Source: Beroe forskalii
Lineage: Eukaryota; Ctenophora; Nuda; Beroida; Beroidae
Direction of reading: 5' to 3'
Length of the DNA: 64,000 nt
Assembly: GCA_011033025.1 (NCBI GenBank)
Contig: WFMF01000338.1
Span: forward strand, 62,001 to 126,000
Shown: in pieces, positions 10,513 to 22,377 of the stretch
Numbering within the stretch: position 1 is the stretch's first letter
How the letters are laid out: each line of letters opens with the position of its first letter
Notes under the pieces: model-generated
What the model was told of the DNA's origin: nothing
Database searches by the model: none
The model's input: only the letters and a program-made list of their open reading frames with translations
Translations under genes and position numbers: made by a program

Positions 10513-11793
10513 TTTAGGCGTAGCGTTTATCCTATTTTAGTGTGTCCGTGCAAACGTTATAATAGCTGTTCATTTCATAACTAATATTTAGCGAGGCGAG
10601 CATATTGCGATCGCTATCCCACAATCAGCATGGCATGGACTTCATTAATTGGCTGTGCATGGACTTATGATTGACACAGCCCTCGGAGCTCCATTATTCA
10701 TGAACTTTCTTCTCTGAGTCTCTGTTATCCTTCGTCAATAATGTCCGTATTTCTATTTCATCATTTTAACTCATTCTATATTCTTCATCACTATTTTCAT
10801 CATCTCCTTCACTATCAAAACCGTTTTGCAGAACCTCATTTCCGTCATTTCTGTCTCATAATCTTCTTCACAATTCACATACTCTTCGTTTACATCCTCG
10901 TAACTCCAATATACTTTCATCGGCCGGTATTTGTAATATCCCATCATTTTTCATGATCTTCCGCCGGCGCCAATCCTCGATCCCTAAATATCCGTCATCC
11001 CTATGGCGGGTAAAATAAAAATATACTCTCATCGGCCGGTATTGTAATATCCCATCATTTTTCATGATCTTCCGCCGGCGCCAATCCTCGATCCCTAAAT
11101 ATCCGTCATCCCTATGGCGGGTAAAATAAAAATATCTTCGGCCGGAATTCCATACTTGCCCCACTGGCAATTTTACTTCTCTCTATTCACACCACATGTT
11201 GCTCCCGTTCATGAATTAAGAGGCTGTGTGATCAGTATCCATACACTCGCTGTCCGTGTGTCCTGTGAAGTGGGTTTTCAAATCAAGTTTACTCGCCCGT
11301 TCACCACTGACCAACTGACAAGCTGCTCATTGAAGCAGCAGATACCACTCTGAGATAGCGACACAGTCTTATGCCACCCTGTCTAATACGTTGTGGCGAG
11401 CTGATATGGTAAATCTTATTCGATTTAATTTGAAAACGTTAAGTAAGCGAGCCCACTTACTAATTTCATGTTCCAGAACATATTTTTGATCATCATTATA
11501 CATATCCCACCCTCTATATAGGTGGGCTTCTTAATAAATCTATTTTGTTTAGTGTGTAATCTCTATTTTTGCCCTCAGGACGTGGATGATGGATCTGTTC
11601 TGGTTCTGCTCTTCTCTTCCGTTTTATCAATTGGAACATTACACCCCATACATATAGAGCATTCCTGTTCATATGTAAGTTACTAAAACTACTTTTTCGA
11701 CATCTTACGATACTTGGAACAGTTAAAGTCAAATTATGAGTGCCGGCTTTCATAATTTTCCTAAATCCGTGCTGTTCCCGTAAAACAGTGCTA
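10513..11793. other. No gene seen; 119-bp direct repeat inside
   Basis: Mostly unique AT-rich sequence. At about 10912-11030 and 11031-11143 the same unit occurs twice (TCATCGGCCGGTATT ... GGCGGGTAAAATAAAAATAT). The ORFs crossing it have no recognisable product. Confidence 0.6.
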
Positions 11794-12603
11794 CACTCAG
11801 TTTTTTTTATAAGAAACTTATTGAAATCCTAGGCTACAAGTTTCTTATTTTTTCACGATTTTGAGCCAAAAAGTTTCTTAATCGGTTTCTTAATTCTACA
11901 TACCGTACGAAAAATGTCTACGAAATTTCCAACATAGGAACCTACTGTGTAGACTGTAGTTGAGGATTAGAATCGAACCTTCTGATATTTTCAGTTAAAT
12001 TATACACTTTTAAGCATGTACTTATCTTAAAAGATTTGTGCAGCTGTATACAATAATGTTCAGGGATCTTCATCAAATGTTCTTCCAAAAAAGTTTGAAA
12101 TTTTGAAATTTAGATAATATCTAAATCCTATAATGCTTGGAACTTTTGGAAATAGATATGGAACTGTAATAGTGTCCTGTCGCAACAACAATTTCTAAAT
12201 TTCTGTTTTGTGCTTTAGTATCTAGTTACTTAAAACCGAAAAATCATGAAAGATTCATTTTCTAAATTTCTATTCTATATTATGATCAATTATCACATAT
12301 CCAGTGTAATACTGTAATAGAAGTTCAATAGAAGTACTAGATTAGTTTCGAAATGTTCACAATCAAAATAGGGGTCTGGGGGCGCAGCCCCCAGAAGCCA
12401 GACGTATCATGTTAAAAGAATTTCAGTTGCAATAGGATTTTATACACAAATTTCAAAATTCTAGGCTAGAAGTTTCTTAATTTCTTAATTGTAAATCAGT
12501 GAAGTTTCTTAATTTTTCCGAAATTCTAGGCTAAGTTTCTTAAATTTTCGGAAATCCTAGGCTAAGTTTCTTATAGACAGTTTCTTATAAAAAAAACTGA
12601 GTG
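11794..12603. mobile_element. 810-bp TA-flanked MITE (Tc1/mariner-like)
   Basis: Ends CACTCAGTTTTTTTTATAAG and its complement, with TA on both sides (11792-11793 and 12604-12605). Sub-terminal AAGTTTCTTA and CCTAGGCTA words recur several times in inverted orientation. The interior is non-coding and contains one GGGGTCTGGGGGCGCAGCCC hairpin at 12371-12403. TA duplication plus short TIR fits a Tc1/mariner-derived MITE. Confidence 0.78.
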
Positions 12604-12605
12604 TA

Positions 12606-15600
12606 TATTGATTGGACCTTGATTTACTGAACCTTGATTTGCATTCACATATTATTTAATTGGTCTATTGTGAGGGTTGTGTAATGAGCTGATTTATAGT
12701 GGCATGTGTACGAACTGATATCTGATATTTACTACCTTTTAATATATTAACTACCTAATATTATTGACTGCCTTTATGTTATTAACAACCTTTTATGAAC
12801 GAAATGCATACCCCAGCAGCAATTTCATCGGCGTCATGATTCATGTACGATGTTCTAAGTATTTTGGTCCTATGTGAATTACTGATGATATGTGATGAGG
12901 TCTGCCAAATCAAGCCAGGACCCAGGGTTAAATTTTTTTTAGCTGAGATTTTAAACTTATCTGTAGAAATGAAGTGCCTAACATAAAAATCAATGTGCCG
13001 GGATTCGTCCCATGGTCTATAGATTTTTCAAGGAAGATTTTGACATTGATTATGCTGTGTTTTAGGAACTATTCGGCATTAATGTATAGAATAAATTTTG
13101 TAATAAAAATGTCCGTGATACACTTGTGTATGATATTATTGTAACTGTTTCTTACAACTTTACAATATACGATTGTGTTTTCGTACAGGGCATCACAGTT
13201 TTCAGCATGCTTCACTGTTCCCATGACCACGTCAATACACTGCCAATCACGGGTAGCTGGTTACTCAAAGTGGTGGGTAACTTTTGTACAGACTCCAATG
13301 TTATTTCGGCGATTTTACGATAATAGAGGGGGCTTGAGGCCTGGATTCTTCGGCTAGATAAAGCAGTAAGACTGGAAGACTCAGTTAGTCTTATCATGCT
13401 CGTTGGGCACCAGCCTTCCACGCTGGGACAGTAAAGAGGGGATCAGTGCTCTCGTGATTCTACAGCCCCTTGGCTTTTCTATAGCCCCATAGCTACTGGT
13501 TAGGCCAGAAAGTCATGTCGCCGAGAAGAGCATCAATTTATCCAGCTTCGTGATCCGTGCATTGACCGACCGATGTAAACAATGAAACTCCAAAATGAGG
13601 GCGTAAGAAATATCTACGGATAATACATTAGTTTCAGCGGAACATTTTCTAATCGAACTACAAACAAACTTTTCAGTCTCAACATATCACAATATGAGTG
13701 CGGACTCGGAAGCAGAGTGAGTTGGGTTCAATCCAGGAACTCAGAAGCCCTTGCTCGGGTAAGTCGAAGAAGGCTAAAGGTCAAGGGTGAGTTCCAGCAC
13801 GGCTACTTGTGCCTCACTGATCCCCATCGTTTCGACACGAAGCAGTGAAGCAGTATAGTCTCCGCACTGGTCTGGATCCACACTCTGCTGCCGCGTCCGT
13901 TCCAAAAGCAAATCGTAAACTGACAAGAACTGAGCTCCCATCAGCCTTGCTTGGGGACTGCCCCCCTGATTGACGTCACAAGTCAGGTGGCCATTAAACA
14001 GAGCCCGCTTTCCGGCTCCTATAATTACTTCAACAGCTGTCCCCGGACCTGGCAATTGTGGTGATTTCCGGTGGTAATTCTTACGATAGTAATTCTTACG
14101 ATAAGATAAACTCTGTACTAAAATAAAATATAACTCGTATTTTATTTGGCTTCCGCCTAGTTATTGCCACTATCTGCCGGTCACAGTAGCTAATTTCTCC
14201 TCTTCATCTGTAATTACTATCAGCTAAACAGCTATTCCTGGACCCGGTGATTTTGGCAATTCCCAGTAATTCTTGCAATAAAATCAAATCTATATTTGAG
14301 ATCAATTATATCTCGTATTTTATTTGGCTTCTGCCTAGTTATTGCAACTATTTGTCGGTCACGGTAGCTAATTTCACCTCTTGAGTCTTGATCTAAATGC
14401 TGACCGCACGTGGCTAGGTAGCTGCTGCTCTTACAGTAATTTACTGTAATTTGCTCCTGTAATCGGTTCTTCGAGACTTTTAATGCAATGTTAGTTTAAC
14501 TAACTAGGTGCAGGTGTTATAATCCTGCTACACTTATCACGTGCATCGTGCTGGCAATTTGGCTATATGTCATGTGAACTGCCCATGCCATTTTTAGGTC
14601 ACGTGCGCTGCACTTCTAAGCTCCCCCCTATTGCGTATTCATCACGATTACTTGAATAAACCTTTTACTCCTTTCCAGCTAATTGCTCATATCAAAGTAT
14701 CAATTGCCACGTGCCACTGAACAAAAGTTACGAGGACATGTGATCTAGCATCCTGATTCATGATTTGGGGCTGGCTCAGAGCCAAATTCAAACTTTAAAG
14801 AAGCTGTTGCCTCGTACGGTCATTTGTGATAAATACAATATTAACTCGTCTACTAACTACTTGTGGCTATAAGAAAACCCTATATGTTTTTACCTCATAC
14901 ATAGTAGAGGCTGTTATGTCAAGTGTATGACTGTCATGGTTGGTGGTCCCTAAGTTATAGCAGAGGTCTATATGAACGCATCCATGTAATTTTGTATGAA
15001 GCAGCAATGTCAGCATAGCAGATGCTGACAGTTTTGTATTCGTGCGCGGCTCAAATTTTGTTTCAGTTATATCAGCGTTAATTAAGAAAGTTGGGTGCAA
15101 TTTTTTGCATGCAACTGCTTCTCTAGTCTTATTCATGAATTATTGCAATTTAAATTGTTAATCACGCATATTGGTTAGCTGTAATTAGCAATTAGCCAAT
15201 TAGCTTAATTGTCACTATAGTGAGTGCTGACGAAAGTACTTTATACAAGATTATTCCTGTGCGCGCTACAAAAGTAAATGCGCGCGTTTGTACCGTATAA
15301 TGTTTCGCCGGATTTTGAACAAATTACAAAATTAGAGACAATTGGTGACATATTAGCGCGAGTCTAAAACCTACTTATACTGTAAGTTCAATGTCTATTC
15401 AACATACCTGAATGGTTATTTGGTCAATTAAAAGTTTTTTCTAGGCCTGCTGCCTCGGTATATGTCACCATTTGTCTCTATTTCGTTCCAAAGGGAAATA
15501 TGGACGCATATAGCAGCTTGGGGATGAAATAATGATTAATATCGATTGAATGACATCCATATTACGTGTCAAGGTCTCTTGGAGTGCTATAAGAACATCA

Positions 15601-15839
15601 CTTAGGTCAAAAATACATTGCTATTAAAGGTATACGCTTAAATAAAGTAAGGTGGCTTTTGCGGCTATGTGGTGGCTTCAGGGTGGCTACTTCGGGTCTA
15701 AAACCTACTTATACTGTAAGGTCAATGTTTATTCAACATACCTGAATGGTTATTTGGTCAATCAAAAGTGTTTTCTAGACAGACTGCAGACCACTCAAAT
15801 GGCTAATAAACTCATTGCACATCGCCTTAACTCATCAAT
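12606..15839. other. No convincing gene; local direct duplications
   Basis: There is a roughly 190-bp direct duplication at about 14038-14215 and 14230-14390 (shared ATTTTATTTGGCTTC and AGTAGCTAATTTC words). An 82-bp direct repeat is at 15363-15444 and 15698-15779 (TCTAAAACCTACTTATACTG). Three CACGTG boxes lie between 14.53 and 14.72 kb. Longest plausible frame is 13774-14055 on the minus strand, listed separately. Confidence 0.5.
13774..14055 (-). CDS. Hypothetical 93-aa frame, unrecognised
   Basis: The frame from MPGPGTAVEVIIGAG to VAVLELTLDL has a protein-like composition (ARLMGAQFLSVYDLLLERTRQ) but no domain I recognise, no clear splice context and no neighbour that suggests a role. It could be an exon, a transposon remnant or chance. 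Confidence 0.2.
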   Translation of the reverse strand: MPGPGTAVEVIIGAGKRALFNGHLTCDVNQGGSPQARLMGAQFLSVYDLLLERTRQQSVDPDQCGDYTASLLRVETMGISEAQVAVLELTLDL

Positions 15840-16209
15840 ATCAGCTCATAATACAAATCCTTCTAGTTGATACCATGAAAAGTTTTTCGAAATATTAAAA
15901 GATACATTTTTACAACTCACAAGATATTCAATGGATATTTAAAGTGTCAATAAACGACGTATACAATAAGCCTCATACTGAAAATTGTGTCACATTTATC
16001 TTTACAATTATAGATTATATATTATCAGTCATAAAATGGACCGGGAAAGAGTCAGTTTTCAAAAAATTGAATAACATAAGAACCACTCCAAATCGGAGTT
16101 ACCGTTAAAATATTTATTAATGTTTGTCACAAACTCTTAAATGTCACGCTGATTACAGAGCATATTTCTTCTGTAAAGCTTTATCCTCTTCAAATAACGT
16201 ATTAACACC

Positions 16210-16633
16210 GTCAATTATGCACCGGACGAGGTCTACTTCTGAGTACCCTAGACGGTGCTTGTTTGAGATGTCGTAGGTGCATCCGGTTTGTCCGCCTGAT
16301 TTACCACGGGTTCAGCTCCTCGCACCCCGCTCGCTGAGCATCAGTCCCCTCGGCAGTCCAACCAGGCAAGTCAATGTGAACTGAAGCTCGCATACCAGTA
16401 CCGAGATTAGTAGGGCAGGAATGGATGTAGCCATACTTGGGATCAAAGAGGAAATCTTTGCCGGTGTCTTGAACGGCTTTGATAGTCCTGGATAGTCGTC
16501 CAAATACAGCCTTCACATCGCCACCTTTGTGCATGGAAATGATCCTGGTCTGATCCTCCTCGTTTACCCAAACAAGGAAGGTCTTATCTGCTGCATTGTC
16601 CGTTTTAAGCCACGCGGACTGCCGTTGTTGGAG
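16210..16633 (-). pseudogene. Phosphagen (arginine/creatine-type) kinase C-terminal exon, copy 1
   Basis: Minus strand after an acceptor-like [68 protein letters not shown] (with the active-site Cys) and [12 protein letters not shown]. Then, in another frame, GCTYDISNKHRLGYSEVDLV and RCIID. These are the NEED loop, catalytic Cys region and C-terminal helix of ATP:guanidino phosphotransferases, which buffer ATP in the cytosol. A frameshift at the ELNPW/stop point (about 16300) breaks it. No upstream exons with the substrate-specificity loop are present, so this is a fragment. Which phosphagen it used cannot be told. Confidence 0.8.
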
Positions 16634-16904
16634 CTGTGGAGGAGAGAGGAGTGCCGGAGGTTGGCGGGAGTGGCGCTTGTCGCCATACTCGGCTCCCGGA
16701 AGATATTACGACATGAAGCTAACTTGCTCTCCGGGGCCTGCGGTTATACAAGGATTTTTATGCGAGGGCAGAGGGGTTGGGTGAGGGTTTACACGTGAAC
16801 GAAAAGCTCCAGATTTGAACTGTCACTTTCTCCCTAGTATGTTATTATGCAACAAGATTTCCGCATTTCCGAATTGCCAGACGTTGTCTGTCCCCCTACA
16901 GACA

Positions 16905-18000
16905 GACAACGTCATCTCTGTAAATGGAGTACATTCCATATCTTCACTCGTTCTTAGTGGTGTCCCACAAGGCTCTGTACTCGGCCCTATTCTCTTCCTC
17001 ATCTATATCGATGACCTTGAAAACTGTCTGGATGGTTCAACTTCCGGAAGCTTTGCTGACGATACTCGTCTCAGTAAATCTGTAAGCTGCTGCGAAGACC
17101 AGACTATTCTCCAACAAGATCTCCTGAAAGTCATCGATTGGTCCGTAGCAAATAACATGCTACTTCATGAAAACAAGTTCGAGCTCCTCACCTACAGAAC
17201 ACCTAGAAGCCACCTTCTCCAGCAGCTCCCATTCACATCCCAGTGGACCAAGTACATCACTACGTCTGGTCAAGAAATACTCCCGGCACCAAGTGTTAAA
17301 GACCTTGGCATAATGCTCACCCCTGACTTGAAATGGTCGACTCAGGTCAAGACTGCTGTCGAAAGTGCCAACAAAATGGCAAACTGGGTGCTTAGTGTCT
17401 TCTCAGACAGATCCCGAAATACCATGCTCACCCTCTTCAAGTCCATTGTCCGAAGCAGACTGGAATACTCTTGTCCAGTATGGAACCCCACACTAACGAG
17501 TGATATCCAAAGGCTAGAATCACCACAAAGAGCCTTCACTCGTCAAATATCCGGCTGCAAAGGTCTCAGTTATTGGGAACGCCTAAAGAAGTTAGATCTC
17601 ATGTCAATCCAGAGACGCCGAGAAAGATACATCATCATCCAGGTTTGGAAGATTCTCAAAGGTATCGCTCCCAATGACCTCCAACTGAAGTCCTACGAAC
17701 ACATCCGTCTAGGAACTCGATGCTCTGTTCCACCTCTACCAAAGAAAGCTCCTTCATACGCCAAGTCACTGTTTGATAAATCATTCGCAGTGACTGGCCC
17801 AAAGCTTTGGAACATTCTCCCCTGCAGCGTCACCTGTGCTCCGTCCATAGAGTCTTTCAAATCGAGACTAACATCCCATATCATGATCACGTATCCAGAT
17901 CAACCACCAGTACCCGGGTATACCTCTCCCAACTCAAACTCGCTACTGGACTGGAGCACAGGTGGTCTACAACAGATGGTCTAGCTCGAATTTCCAGCAA
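16905..18000 (+). pseudogene. 5'-truncated non-LTR retrotransposon (copy B), RT C-terminal half
   Basis: Open frame with SGVPQGSVLGPILFLIYIDD, the catalytic FADD, then SVKDLGIMLTPDLKWSTQ, SIVRSRLEYSCPVWNP and a C-terminal region ending DWSTGGLQQMV. It lacks the RT fingers and everything upstream. It is absent from the colinear place in copy 2 of the block (about 39.19-39.21 kb), so it inserted after the copies separated or is polymorphic. The 3' junction is a short GAGGTACAAGAGGTAGG repeat. Different clade from copies A, C and D. Confidence 0.88.
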
Positions 18001-18213
18001 GAACCTACAAGAGGTACAAGAGGTAGGTAGGAATAATCGCGATTTTAAGTTCTTTTTATTATTGGTGAACCTGTCAATCAAATTAATCAGAATGATAATT
18101 CGAATATAAGTTATGCAGACTCGGAGTGCAATTACAACTCAAAAAGTGGATGATTCATAAAATTCAAATATTTAGATCACTGCAAGAATAACGAACTCTA
18201 TTCTACCTAGTAT

Positions 18214-19840
18214 TCCCGCCCTGGCCAGGGCGGTAACCCCCCGCGGTAAAAAGAAAACTGGCCAGGGGTATAAGTTAGAGATTTGAGTGTCACAGGGTGA
18301 TATAATAAGATATAATAATAATAAGAAGATAGATCATGATAATAAAGGAGCAAATTTGAAACGCCGAGATCTCAAGAACGGGAAATGGTAGAGCCATGAT
18401 CGAGGTCAGGTTTTGTTGATCTAAGATGGGAAAATGTTATAGGCTATAAGAGAAGTTCTGGTGACGTCATTATCACGTCACTATGACGTCATCAACTTAG
18501 CGAAATTTTATTTCTTTTTTAGGTCATCTTTGTGCGCATTTTTCACCAAGAAGGAATGGAGATAGCTCGAAAATGTTGAAAAAATCGTTAGTTGGAAATT
18601 TAAAGAGCTTTCAGAAAATCATACGGATCATCGGGCTATCTCGATTTTTCATCGAGATATACGCGATTTTCTAAGGTACGGTGAAAAATCGATTTCCAAA
18701 TTATAGGTCAAAACTGAAACAGTGAGATGTACCAAGTATCTTGAGATGAGACCGGTCAAAGTATGTTCTACTAAGGCGGAATTGCTTAATAGGCTATATG
18801 GGAAATTGGTTTGAGCCTAATTTGGTGCTGTGATGACGTCATCAAAATCGCGTAAAACCACTAAAATAACGTATTTTGCGATAAAACGCTATTTTGCACT
18901 ACAGTACTTTGAACATCTCTAACTCAGAGAGTTTTCATCGGATAATGTTTTACGTCGATATTTTGCTTTTAGACCTCGAGATTGAGCTATAAAAATAGTT
19001 TCAAGGTGATCGGTCGAAAAATGTCGTCATGTGAAGCCTCTAAAAATTGAGATGCAAAAAGGTCGAAATTGCGTTTATGACAAAAAATTGTACTGTAGTC
19101 CTATTCTGTGATACGATAGTGAACTGATAATGGTTTCTCCATGTCTCGCAGTGACTAGGGATGGAAATATACGATGGAATAGTGAAGCACGTGAGTTCAC
19201 GCGGACGTTTTGTAGAAATTAGGGATTTTGAAGAAATTGATATTTACACGGGATTTTCGACTTGATTACGTTGAAATGAGTTTAAATACGACTACTGCAC
19301 GTGAAATTAGATCTGGTTGCTATATTTCAGCACGTGAGTACACACGGCCGTTTTGTAGAAATTAGGGGACTTGAAGAAATTGATATTTACACGGGATTTT
19401 CGACTTGGTGACGTTGAAATGAGTTCAAATACGACTGATGCATGTGAAATTAGATCTGTTTGCTATATTTCAGCACGTGAGTTCACATGGATGATTTGTA
19501 GAAATTAAGAAATATATCAATTCTAGTAAATCCAAGTTAGGATAACGTAGTTTTGGACTTCGTCAGGGTGAGTAACGTGGGTTAGACTTGCGTGTGGGCT
19601 TATAACGTGGGTTCGGACTACGTGAGGGCAAGTTACGTGGGTCCAAACTGCCTTTGGGCAAGTAACATGGGTTCAAAAATACATCTGTCAAGATATCACC
19701 ACCAAAACCGTTGGACGGTTGGTCTAGTAACCCCCCGCGGGTTTGGATGTGACAACGGAACCTGAAAAGAGACAAAATGGGCTGATCACATCCAAACCAG
19801 CGGGGGGTTACTAGACCAACAAATCAACTGTTTAATGTGT
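18214..19840. mobile_element. 1.6-kb insertion private to copy 1, unclassified
   Basis: Defined by comparison with copy 2, where CCTAGTATAATTAGC is uninterrupted. It begins with a GC-rich palindrome (CCCGCCCTGGCCAGGGCGG), and GTAACCCCCCGCGG occurs near both ends. A 40-bp-arm hairpin sits at 19718-19820 near the right end. Inside are two and a bit copies of a roughly 147-bp repeat (19178-19510), about four copies of a 34-bp repeat (19560-19680) and no coding sequence. A right-end hairpin is Helitron-like, but the expected TC start, CTRR end and A|T target are not clear, so the class is left open. Confidence 0.55.
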
Positions 19841-19881
19841 ATTAGCTATAAAGAATAATAATTTTGGAGTGTGGTATATAC

Positions 19882-20109
19882 CATTTGGTCAGAGGTCCAG
19901 CTCACACCGCAGTCCACCTGTGTATCATCGTCGTCCCCGATTTGCATCAACTTCGTTCTGATGACTGGGCTACATGTATTCCCAATGTCTGATTCAGTCA
20001 GATCCGAACATGGTTCTTCAAACAGATCTGGGCTGCGAGATAAAATGTTTGATATCGATATTACGGTTGGATATGTTCGGGAGTGCTCAGTAGTAAGTTG
20101 CCAGAGCAG
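19882..20109 (-). CDS. Unidentified exon, open copy (1a)
   Basis: Bounded on the minus strand by acceptor TTTGCTACCAG and donor ATG|GTATATACC, giving 76 codons: LLWQLTTEHSRTYPTVISIS, NILSRSPDLFEEPCSDLTES, then a Thr/Cys-rich part and an acidic run (IGDDDDTQVD). ISISNIL resembles the repressor-type eh1/TN motifs of homeobox proteins, but no homeodomain exon is nearby. The sequence occurs four times in the window; only this copy is free of stops and indels. Exon status is inferred from splice sites and the open frame. Confidence 0.4.
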
Positions 20110-20693
20110 CTGGTAGCAAACTCTTATCGTAAAGCTTGGAAAAAGCCACAAACTAGTCGAACGTTGTCAATCAGAGACAATTTTCGAAACCCTCTCCCTC
20201 CGATTTCTCTCCCCAATCTTTTCAAGTAAATACCTTTGTGGTTCTTTCCTTACTGAAACCAATATATAAGAAATTCCGAAAAAAATTGACATCCCCAATT
20301 GCCCTAAAGTTATGTTATTCTTATTCATCTCGACCAGACGGACTCAATGACTCATTGGTACCATTTTTATGCCTCACGAACGTAAAAAAGTTATAATAAT
20401 AACATGTACATTTGAAAAGCACGATATAAACAATGAAAACCATGAAACTACTATTTTACCCACTGGACGCTGGTCTCGAAAGATTCTACCAAGCATCCGA
20501 ACAAGGGGGTTTAAAATGCTGCTGACAAGGGGAATTTCCTTTTTATAAGGCTGGAAGGAGAGCTTCGCTCCACTCAGCCAAGTGTGACATTTTGATTCTG
20601 TGCAACTGTGACATTTTTCCATTTTGGAAGGTAAGATTCTACCTAGTATAATTGGCTATAAAGAATAATAATTTTTGGAGTGTAGGTATATAC

Positions 20694-20924
20694 CATTTAG
20701 TCAGAGGTCCGAAAGCTCACACCGGAGTCCACCTGTGTATCATCGTCGTCCCCGATTTGCCTCAACTTCGTTCTGATGACTGGGCTACATGTATTCCCAA
20801 TGTCTGATTCAGTCAGATCCGAACATGGTTCTTCAAACAGATCTGGGCTGCGAGATAAAATGTTTGATATCGATATTGCGGTTGGATATGTTCGGGAGTG
20901 TTCAGTAGTAAGTTGCCAGAGCAG
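20694..20924 (-). pseudogene. Unidentified exon, tandem copy 1b
   Basis: Nearly identical to 19882-20109 but with a small insertion near the donor side, and a CAA-to-TAA change that gives a stop just before the donor. Confidence 0.4.
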
Positions 20925-21225
20925 CTGGTAGCAAACTCTTATCGGAAAGCTTGGAAAAAGCCTAAACTAGTCGAACGTTGTCAATCAGAGACAATTTTTC
21001 GAAACCCTCTCCCTCCGATTTCTCTCCCAATCTTTTCAAGTAAATACCTCTGTGGTTCTTTCCTTTGATGCTCTTCTGCTCTTCTGATGCTCTTCTGCTC
21101 CAACTCGGTTACCCTCTTCCTGGAACAAGAAATATCTTGGAGTAGGTTGTAATGTAGTTCAAATCTGCTGTGATTGTTATTATCGCTTTCTTTTATAGTT
21201 TAAACCGGTGTATTATATCAAGCAT

Positions 21226-21710
21226 GTGTAAGACATGGCAAAACCGGATCTGTCTGAATATGGATTGTAAATGTGGCATGGTGATCGGAGTCTGGATACA
21301 ATAAATTGCCTACAGTACAATCGTATTCATGCATATTAGATAAAATCAAATAAATAAAGCACTAAGCGTTGCAGATCGAACTTGTAGGCTATCCTTATAA
21401 AACTGTATCCTAGTGGACTTGAAAATGTGGTTTTCATATTCATGCATTAGTAATGTATTTAAGAAACATAGAGAGTCGTTACTTGAAAAAGATTTTATTA
21501 GATCTATGTTAAAATTGCCAGCAATCACAGACTTAGTCTTATTTTTTCAATATTTTCTAATGTTTAATCAAGTTTACTTATGAAATTAACCACATCTACA
21601 CTAGTTTTCTTACAATGTCGATGTATTCCAGTTATTGTGGTAGAAAACTTGCCCCTAGTGTAGCCTTTATCTTTTATCAATATGGAACAGATATCATAGG
21701 TATTATTGAC
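21226..21710 (-). pseudogene. Non-LTR endonuclease remnant (copy E1)
   Basis: Minus-strand pieces VIAGNFNIDLIKSF (the catalytic GDFN motif as GNFN), FLNTLLMHEYENHIFKSTR, SATLSALFI and SDHHATFTIHI are recognisable AP-endonuclease blocks in shifting frames. The upstream half seen in copy 2 (to about 41530) has been replaced here by about 75 bp of unrelated sequence. Confidence 0.7.
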
Positions 21711-22229
21711 AAAGGCACAATAAACGGTAAATAGCAAGGTGAATATCCTGATGAATTACATTAGTTTAATCATGAACCCGATATTTGGGGGGTCAGGTAA
21801 ATCCACGCACAGTAAATAGAGGTTTTGCTGTGTTATGATTTTCTGCATTTCAGAATTTAAGATTACGATGATAAAAAATACCTTGTGTGAATTTATTCCA
21901 TTGAACAGCGATTTGTATTGAGTGAATATGATGATATGTAGGGTGAATGGGATGCTATTTATTTCGTTCATTTCTGTGACATCATCATTACCAGTCATCT
22001 TCCGTTCCCCTCATCACAAACACCCGACAAATATAAGGCAGATTAAGTTAATACTATCCTTTGTTGTTTGCTGTATAGTAGTAAGAGTTCATTTCATTTC
22101 AAGGATAACTTACTACCAAGATAAAAGTGATGGCATCAATTAATTTTCATTTCATTCATTGAATTTATTTGCATCATGATAGATAAGAATAGCACAAAGA
22201 TTCTATGAGCAATATACAAAAGCTGTTAC

Positions 22230-22377
22230 CTGCTGGAGTTAAGGTATCCTGCAGGTCAGAAGAAATTGCTATTAACAACTCACTGTAGAGACTGGGGTCC
22301 TTGGTGCGAGCTGTCAATATGTCATACCCACATGCCTCAAATGATATCAATCTCTCAGCCAGGTCCTTCATATTGAT
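22230..22377 (-). CDS. Unidentified internal exon, copy 1
   Basis: A 148-bp frame on the minus strand between acceptor ATTTTCAG and donor CAG|GTAACAG. It reads INMKDLAERLISFEACGYDI, LTARTKDPSLYSELLIAISS, DLQDTLTPAG, a helix-rich segment. The second copy (42624-42771) is the same length with the same sites, which suggests a functional exon of a gene whose other exons I cannot place. Confidence 0.5.

Noticed and set aside
14867-15136. 89-aa minus-strand ORF
   Set aside because: No recognisable motif, no splice or promoter context; probably chance in AT-rich sequence.
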